DNA from: Actinacidiphila oryziradicis
GTDB lineage: Bacteria > Actinomycetota > Actinomycetes > Streptomycetales > Streptomycetaceae
DNA length: 64,000 nt
NCBI RefSeq assembly: GCF_005047355.1
Contig: NZ_SUMC01000034.1
Coordinates: 30,948 to 94,947, forward strand
Direction: 5' to 3'
How positions within the stretch are numbered: position 1 is the stretch's first letter; each line of letters starts with the position of its first letter. Positions 59,047 through 64,000 of the stretch are shown piece by piece. The position numbers and the translations under genes were made by a program. The notes under the pieces are model-generated. The model was not told the DNA's origin, searched no databases, and saw nothing but the letters and a program-made list of their open reading frames with translations.

Positions 59047-59084
59047 ATGCCGTGGCATCTAACGTAGACTATATGTCGTGACAT
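59047..59084. promoter_or_regulatory. Twin MarR operators in the divergent promoter
   Basis: ATGCC-gt-GGCAT (59047-59058) and ATGTC-gt-GACAT (59073-59084), centres 26 bp apart, each preceded by ACTAT. The MarR start GTG (59078-59080) lies in the second copy. A -10-like TAGACT at 59065-59070 ends seven bases before it, predicting a leaderless transcript. Confidence 0.75.
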
Positions 59085-59554
59085 CCAAAGCAAGCGGTGA
59101 GACGGTCGACCTCCCGCGCTTCTTCGCCGACCTGGTCCGATGCGAGACGCGTCTGTACAACGCCTTCAACGACCGTCTCCGTGAGCGGCACGGCATCGTC
59201 ACCTCGCAGTTCGAGGCCCTGCGCTACCTTCGCGACCACCCCGGGTCCCGCGTGGCGGACCTTGCCGCCGAATTCGCCATCGGCATCGGGGCGACCAGCA
59301 AGACCGTCGACCGTCTGGAGAAGCAGGGATGGGCCGTCCGGCAGCCGAATCCATCCGATCGCCGGTCCTCACTGCTGGCCCTGACCGACGACGGCTCGCA
59401 GCTCGTTGATGCGGCGGAGAAAACCTTCACCGATGGAGTGGCCGAGCTGATCGGAGGCACTCTCGACAGTTCCTCAGCGTCGGCCGCCTCACAGGCCCTC
59501 TCGAAGCTGCGCTCCGTGCTCGAACGCAACCAGATCGGCACGCCCACAGGCTGA
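59078..59554 (+). CDS. MarR-family regulator of the divergent esterase
   Basis: A 158-residue winged-helix protein from GTG 59078. HTH and wing: VTSQFEALRYLRDHPGSRVADLAAEFAIGIGATSKTVDRLEKQGWAVRQPNPSDRRSSLLALTDDG. No ribosome site; see the twin operators over the start. It probably represses itself and the esterase. Confidence 0.92.
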   Translation: MTSKASGETVDLPRFFADLVRCETRLYNAFNDRLRERHGIVTSQFEALRYLRDHPGSRVADLAAEFAIGIGATSKTVDRLEKQGWAVRQPNPSDRRSSLLALTDDGSQLVDAAEKTFTDGVAELIGGTLDSSSASAASQALSKLRSVLERNQIGTPTG

Positions 59555-59691
59555 CGGGCATCGCCTCGGTCCCGGGCGGCGGCGCCTGGCGTGCCATCCA
59601 CGCCCTCCGGCCTCACGCCTCCGGGATTGGCCCAGGGGGCGGTAGCGGCAGGCACGTTACTGCCACCACCAGGCCCCCTGAACAGCTCGGT

Positions 59692-60324
59692 TCAAGTCTT
59701 GCCTCGCGGCGCGGCTGATCCGCTGGAGGCGAGGGCGATGAGGGTGTCGAGCGCGGTTTCGAGGGCACGGGGGTCGCGTTGGACCTGCGCGAGGAGCAGG
59801 CCCCCTTGGAGCGCGGCGAGGAGGGTCACGGCGAGGTCGTCCGGGTCGATCTCGCTCGCGAGATGCCCGGAGGCGTGAAGGTTTCGCAGGCCGTCGCCGA
59901 TGGCGGCTGACCACCGGTCGAATCCGGCGGCGATCAGGGCGCGGGCCTCGGGGTCGGCCTCGGCGAGTTGGCCGCTGAGCGATCCAAGGGGGCAGCCTCC
60001 CTTGGCTTCGGTGCTCTTCGCCTGGGCGATCACCATGTCCCGCCAGGCCCCGAGCCCTTCGATGCTGCCAAGATCAGCCTTGCGCTGGTTGCCCAGGATG
60101 GTGTCGGCCTGGTGGTCGATGACCGCCTGGACCAGTTCGTCCTTGTCGGCGAAGTAATGGTAGAGCTGCGATCCGCTGACCTCCGCCGCCGCCCGCACGT
60201 CATCGAGCGTGGTGCCCGCGACACCCCGCTCGTGGATCAGTCGGGCGGCAGCGTCCACGATCCGCGCCCGGGTGCGCGCCCCCTTGGCGGTCAGCTTCGG
60301 CAGGTCTCGCGTAACGGTGCTCAT
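59692..60324 (-). CDS. TetR-family regulator
   Basis: A 210-residue repressor: KGARTRARIVDAAARLIHERGVAGTTLDDVRAAAEVSGSQLYHYFADKDELVQAVIDHQ. The C-terminal domain contains KGGCPLGSLSGQLAEADPEARALIAAGFDRW, typical of the TetR_C_16-like group near quinone/oxidoreductase genes. ATG 60324 or 60333 start. Divergent from NmrA; two AACCC-N5-GGG elements lie between. Confidence 0.92.
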   Translation of the reverse strand: MSTVTRDLPKLTAKGARTRARIVDAAARLIHERGVAGTTLDDVRAAAEVSGSQLYHYFADKDELVQAVIDHQADTILGNQRKADLGSIEGLGAWRDMVIAQAKSTEAKGGCPLGSLSGQLAEADPEARALIAAGFDRWSAAIGDGLRNLHASGHLASEIDPDDLAVTLLAALQGGLLLAQVQRDPRALETALDTLIALASSGSAAPRGKT

Positions 60325-60336
60325 GGCGCCCATCAT

Positions 60337-60403
60337 AACCCTTTCTGGGTTTGACAACCCATTCCGGATGTCGGAGAGTGGGCTGCGTAACCCAGTCTGG
60401 GCG
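60337..60403. promoter_or_regulatory. Paired AACCC-N5-GGGTT operators between TetR and NmrA genes
   Basis: AACCC-tttct-GGGTT at 60337-60351 and AACCC-agtct-GGGCG at 60389-60403. A TTGACA -35 (60351-60356) for the NmrA direction abuts the first copy. Probable binding sites of the TetR protein, shutting both directions. Confidence 0.65.
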
Positions 60404-60421
60404 AGCAGAGAGAGGCCCCTC

Positions 60422-61264
60422 ATGATCCTTGTCACCACGGCCGGGAAGGTCGGCTCCGAAGCGGTGCGGCTGCTCGCCGAGCGGCAGATGCCGGTCCGGG
60501 TGCTGGTCCGGAACCCGGCGAAGGCAAAGGCGCTGGCGGATGCGGGCGCGCACGTCGTCGTCGGCGACCTGGAGGTGCCGGCGAGCATCGATGCAGCGAT
60601 GGCGGGCGTGACTGCGGTGGTGCTGGTCAGCCCCGCCGTGCCCGCACAGGAACTGAACGTCGTCGCCAGCGCCGCGCGGGCCGGGGTCCGACACATCGTC
60701 AAGGCCACCAGCAAGGCCTCGCCCGATTCGCCGATCGCCCGGCGGCGCGGGCAGAGCGAGATCGAGGCCGGGCTGGCCGCCTCCGGGGTGCCCCACACCC
60801 TGCTGCGTTCGAACGCCTACATGCAGAACGTCCTTGCGTGGGCGCCCGAGATCGCCAAGACCAGTGGCTTCGGCTCCGCAGTCGGCAAAGGGCGGACAGG
60901 CATGGTTGACGCCCGGGACGTGGCGGCGGTGGCCGCCGAGATCGCAGCCACGCCCGCCGCGCACGCCAACAAGACCTACTGGCTCTCCGGCCCGCAGTCG
61001 ATCTCCAACGACGACGTGGCCGCCGTGCTCTCCAGGCTGCTGGCCCGGACCATCACCTACCGGGAACTCAGCTTCGAGGAGAACAAGGACGGAATGATCC
61101 GCGCCGGGGTCCCCGAGCCGATCGCCCACATGAACGCCCAGGCGCTCAGCCTGACCGCCGAAGGCGATGCCGAGTGGGTCACCCAAGACGTGCCGACCCT
61201 GCTGGGCCGCCAGGCGCCCTCGTTCGAGCAGTTCGCCGCCGACTACGCCGCCTCGTTCGCATAG
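60422..61264 (+). CDS. NmrA-like NAD(P)-binding protein
   Basis: A 280-residue atypical SDR: MILVTTAGKVGSEAVRLLAERQMPVRVLVRNPAKAKALADAGAHVVVGDL, with the usual GxxGxxG relaxed to TTAGKVG. VKATSKASPDSPIARRRGQSEIEAGLAASGVPHTLLRSNAYMQN is the NmrA/QOR2-type middle. Such proteins reduce quinones or sense redox. First gene of the TetR-controlled operon. Confidence 0.9.
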   Translation: MILVTTAGKVGSEAVRLLAERQMPVRVLVRNPAKAKALADAGAHVVVGDLEVPASIDAAMAGVTAVVLVSPAVPAQELNVVASAARAGVRHIVKATSKASPDSPIARRRGQSEIEAGLAASGVPHTLLRSNAYMQNVLAWAPEIAKTSGFGSAVGKGRTGMVDARDVAAVAAEIAATPAAHANKTYWLSGPQSISNDDVAAVLSRLLARTITYRELSFEENKDGMIRAGVPEPIAHMNAQALSLTAEGDAEWVTQDVPTLLGRQAPSFEQFAADYAASFA

Positions 61265-61298
61265 ACGGCACACACCGAGAGAAGAAGGAAGCAGGACC

Positions 61299-62030
61299 AT
61301 GACGCTTCAAGGAAAGACCGCACTCGTGACGGGCGGCACCTCGGGTATCGGCCGCGCCGTGGCGCAGCGCCTGGCGCTGCGCCACGGCGCGCAGGTGATC
61401 GTGACCGGTCGCGACAAGCAGCGCGGTGACGAGGTCGTCGCCGGGATCGAGGCGGAGGGAGGCAAGGCCCGGTTCATCGCCGCCGATCTCGCGGACTTCG
61501 ACGACGTGCGGCGCCTGGCCGAGGCTGCGGCGGATGTCGACGTGCTCGTGAACAACGCCGGCGTCTTCCCGGGCGGCCCGACCGAGCAGACCACGCGGGA
61601 GAGCTTCGACCTCGTCTTCGACGTCAACGTCAAGGCACCGTTCTACCTGACCCCGGCAATCGCGCCGCAGATGGCCGCCCGGGGCGGCGGCGCGATCATC
61701 AGCATCTCGACGATGGCGGCGACCATCGGCATGAGCGGCTTGGCCGCCTACGGAGCCTCCAAGGCGGCGATCGAGGCCCTGACCAAGTCCTGGACTGCCG
61801 AGTACGGCCCGCAGGGCGTACGGGTCAACGTCGTGGCCCCGGGGCCGACCCGCACGCCGGCGAGTGCCGGGATGGGCGAAATGTTCGACGCCCTGGCCGC
61901 AACCGTGCCAGCACGGCGAGGGGCGGACCCCGACGAGATCGCCGCGGCCGTCTGCTTCCTCGCCTCCGACGAGGCCAGCTTCATCTACGGCGCTGTGCTG
62001 CCCGCTGATGGAGGCCGCGTCGCGGTCTGA
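61299..62030 (+). CDS. Short-chain dehydrogenase/reductase
   Basis: A 243-residue classical SDR: TGGTSGIG cofactor loop, NNAGV, catalytic Ser in ISISTMAAT, Tyr/Lys in YGASKAA, and the C-terminal VLPADGGRVAV. NADPH preference is suggested by the GRDK turn after strand 2. Starts 34 bp after the NmrA gene; same operon. Confidence 0.93.
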   Translation: MTLQGKTALVTGGTSGIGRAVAQRLALRHGAQVIVTGRDKQRGDEVVAGIEAEGGKARFIAADLADFDDVRRLAEAAADVDVLVNNAGVFPGGPTEQTTRESFDLVFDVNVKAPFYLTPAIAPQMAARGGGAIISISTMAATIGMSGLAAYGASKAAIEALTKSWTAEYGPQGVRVNVVAPGPTRTPASAGMGEMFDALAATVPARRGADPDEIAAAVCFLASDEASFIYGAVLPADGGRVAV

Positions 62031-62117
62031 CCGCTGCTTGCGACGGGCAGAGGCCGATGGCCGTGACAAGTCTGTCGTGCCCCCAGACCGTTCCAGAACG
62101 GGACCAAGGAGACTTCT

Positions 62118-63251
62118 GTGACCGACCACATGCCCATGATCGCTGTCACCGACGCCGAGCTCAATGAGCTGCGTTCCCGACTGCTCAACACACGGTGGCC
62201 GACCCCCTGGCCCACCAGCGGATGGGACGCCGGCACCGACCCCGGCGAACTGCGACGCCTCGTCGCCCACTGGGCCTCGGACTACGACTGGCGTGCCCAC
62301 GAAGCCGCCATCAACGCCCTCCCGTCCCACCTCGCGGACATCGACGGAACACCCGTCCACTACCTCCGCTTCGACGGCGAACACCCCGGCGCCCTGCCGA
62401 TCGTCCTGACCAACGGGTGGCCCAGCTCCTTCCTCGAACTGACCGCCCTCGCCCGCCGACTGGCCACGCCGTCGCGGTACGGGGGCGACGCCGCCGACGC
62501 GTTCACCGTCATCGTCCCCTCACTGCCCGGATTCGCCTTCTCACCACAGCGGCCCTCCCTCACAGAGCCGCCGCAGACACACGAGATCTGGCACCGGCTC
62601 ATGCACGACGAACTCGGCTTCGCCCGCTACGCGGCCCACGGAGGCGACCTGGGCGCCGGCATCACCTCCCGCCTCGGCGAAGCCCATCCCGAAGCCCTGG
62701 TGGGCATTCACCTGCTGGCCATCGCCAACCCGATCACCTACGACGCCGCCGGCGTCACCCCCCAGGAGCACGCCTACCTCGATTCCGTCGCGGCGTGGTC
62801 CGCCGAAGAGGGCGGATACCAGCACGAACAGAGCACCCGCCCGCTCACCCTGAGCTATGGGCTGGCCGACTCACCGACCGGGCTGCTCGCCTGGATCGTC
62901 GAGAAGTACCGCGCCTGGAGCGACTGCGGGGGCAACCTCTCGTCCCGGTTCAGCGACGACTTCCTCCTGACGCAGGCGTCGCTCTACTGGTTCACCCACA
63001 CGATCTCGACCTCGTTCCGGCCCTACTACGAATACGGGCAGGGGCTGACGAGGCGGGTGGAGCGGGTGGAGGTGCCCACGGCCCTCGCGCTGTTCCCGGC
63101 CGACCTCACCCAGCCGCCGCGCAGCTGGGCCGAGCGCACGTACAACATCACCCGGTACACCCTCATGCCCCGCGGCGGACACTTCGCCGCCCACGAAGAA
63201 CCCGAACTGCTCGCACACGACCTGACCGAGTTCTTCCGCGCACGCCGGTGA
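62118..63251 (+). CDS. Epoxide hydrolase with EHN N-terminal domain
   Basis: A 377-residue enzyme. EHN domain: ITVTD-type opening (IAVTDAELNELRSRLLNTRWP), WASDYDWRAHEAAINALPSHLADIDGTPVHYLRF. Core: LTNGWPSSFLELT oxyanion turn, nucleophile Asp in AAHGGDLGAGITS (about residue 176), His in PRGGHFAAHEEPELLAHDL. Similar to microsomal/juvenile-hormone-type epoxide hydrolases of actinomycetes. Third gene of the operon; GTG start with CCAAGGAGAC. Confidence 0.93.
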   Translation: MTDHMPMIAVTDAELNELRSRLLNTRWPTPWPTSGWDAGTDPGELRRLVAHWASDYDWRAHEAAINALPSHLADIDGTPVHYLRFDGEHPGALPIVLTNGWPSSFLELTALARRLATPSRYGGDAADAFTVIVPSLPGFAFSPQRPSLTEPPQTHEIWHRLMHDELGFARYAAHGGDLGAGITSRLGEAHPEALVGIHLLAIANPITYDAAGVTPQEHAYLDSVAAWSAEEGGYQHEQSTRPLTLSYGLADSPTGLLAWIVEKYRAWSDCGGNLSSRFSDDFLLTQASLYWFTHTISTSFRPYYEYGQGLTRRVERVEVPTALALFPADLTQPPRSWAERTYNITRYTLMPRGGHFAAHEEPELLAHDLTEFFRARR

Positions 63252-63317
63252 ACACCGGCCTACCTCCTCTCGCGCGCTCCGGGGCTGCCCGTTAGCGGCG
63301 GCTTTGCGGGATCCGCG

Positions 63318-64000
63318 TCAGGCGATGTTCCACACCTGCGGGGAGAGGCCGTTGCAGTCGTAGATCTGTAGCTTGGTGCCGTCGGCGGTGTTGCCCTGCG
63401 GGTCGTCAAGGCACCGCCCCGACTGCGGGTTGCGCAGCGAACCGTTGGCCCGCGGGATCCACTGCTGCCCGCCCACGCCGTCGCACTGCCACAGCTGCAC
63501 TTTGGTGAAGTTCGCTGTGCCGTTGCCGACGATGTCCAGGCACTTGCCGAACGCGCGAAGAGTTCCGTCGCTCTCGACCGTCCACTGCTGGCCGGAGACG
63601 CCGTTGCAGGTCCACAACTGGACGGCATTGCCGCTGGTGGGGGTGTTGGTGTCGACGTCGACGCACTTGCCGGTCGTTGCGGGCCCGGTGATGGTGCCGG
63701 TCGGGCCGGAAATCGTGTGCTGGGTCTTCTTGGGCTTGGGCGTGGCCGATGCTCCGCCTCCGCCGCCTGCGGCTTGTGTCTGGGCCGCGGTCGTGGCCGG
63801 CGCTGCGGTCGTGGCCGGCGCCGCTGTCGTGGGTGTGGGCGACGGGGCCGGGATGAGTGGTGCTGCGGTGGTGGGGGTGGGGATGGTGGTGGCGGCGGTC
63901 TGCTGGAGTTTTTCCTGGGCGAGGCTGGTCACGTTCGGTTGGTAGGCGAACCAGAGGGCGACGCAGGCGATGGTGAGTCCGACGGCGAGGCTGAGGAAGG
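63318..64000 (-). CDS. Ricin-type lectin protein, 5' end outside the window
   Basis: The frame is open to the right edge. Visible N-terminal part is a membrane segment (SLAVGLTIACVALWFAYQP), then a Thr/Pro/Ala linker, then a beta-trefoil with three lobes: CVDVDTNTPTSGNAVQLWTCNGVSGQQW, CLDIVGNGTANFTKVQLWQCDGVGGQQW and CLDDPQGNTADGTKLQIYDCNGLSPQVW. The QxW signature occurs in each. It likely binds galactose or xylan. The start codon and any further N-terminal domain lie beyond 64000. Confidence 0.88.
   Translation of the reverse strand, partial: FLSLAVGLTIACVALWFAYQPNVTSLAQEKLQQTAATTIPTPTTAAPLIPAPSPTPTTAAPATTAAPATTAAQTQAAGGGGGASATPKPKKTQHTISGPTGTITGPATTGKCVDVDTNTPTSGNAVQLWTCNGVSGQQWTVESDGTLRAFGKCLDIVGNGTANFTKVQLWQCDGVGGQQWIPRANGSLRNPQSGRCLDDPQGNTADGTKLQIYDCNGLSPQVWNIA

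Noticed and set aside
1..64000. tRNA or rRNA genes and complete insertion sequences
   Set aside because: I found no cloverleaf-like or rRNA-like segments and no transposase open frame.

Overview
The window is 64 kb of chromosomal DNA from a high-GC actinomycete, most probably Streptomyces or a close relative. The evidence is GC-rich coding with G/C third positions, frequent GTG/TTG starts, a DasR-type chitinase operator, a c-di-AMP riboswitch ahead of a cell-wall peptidase, a DUF6227 protein, a SpoIIE-type phosphatase and a Pls/PosA-type poly(amino acid) synthetase. I see no rRNA, tRNA, CRISPR array, complete insertion sequence or replication origin.

Layout. 0-11 kb: a Pls/PosA-like synthetase, a divergent EamA exporter/MocR regulator pair sharing start-codon bases, a DUF574 methyltransferase, an L,D-transpeptidase lipoprotein and a FUSC-family membrane protein. 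11-19 kb: an envelope/stress-flavoured stretch with an Asp23 protein, three small conserved proteins (two sharing a domain), a HTH protein, an ECF-type sigma factor followed by a frameshifted gene, a hairpin-rich gap and a repeat-containing protein that resembles accessory parts of a giant helicase. 19-24 kb: a VOC protein, a secreted protein and a regulator-alcohol dehydrogenase-aldo/keto reductase operon. 24-35 kb: a SpoIIE phosphatase, riboswitch-controlled M23 peptidase, DUF6227, epoxide hydrolase, YbjN, a HTH/Clp-N pair, MarR, DUF4142, DinB and PfkB genes. 35-37 kb: a truncated MFS gene and an ArsR-SRPBCC operon.

37-44 kb is the most coherent and least explained unit: split transketolase (two genes), an M24 peptidase-fold protein related to DddP/creatinase, a beta-hydroxyacid dehydrogenase, a bicupin, a Dabb-domain protein, an enoyl-CoA hydratase-family protein and a FadR-type regulator, with a repeated CCAATT operator-like array in front. 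It looks like a catabolic pathway whose substrate I cannot name.

44-57 kb: GH18 chitinase (DasR site) and a GH71/99-like secreted hydrolase sharing a promoter element, a short-chain dehydrogenase fragment, a surface protein/sortase/ECF sigma/membrane protein cassette whose last gene is frameshifted, a DUF5666 protein, a beta-phosphoglucomutase/GH65 phosphorylase/CBS operon and a secreted metallophosphoesterase. 57-64 kb: GNAT, an esterase divergent from a MarR regulator, a TetR-controlled NmrA/SDR/epoxide-hydrolase operon and a ricin-type lectin protein running off the right edge.

A recurring theme is small regulators whose palindromic operator covers or abuts their own start codon, often with a -10-like hexamer placed for leaderless transcription (about 4964, 23951, 31280, 35999, 59078; possibly 32234). 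Broken genes are also numerous (12.6, 16.3, 32.1, 35.2, 48.2 and 50.7 kb).
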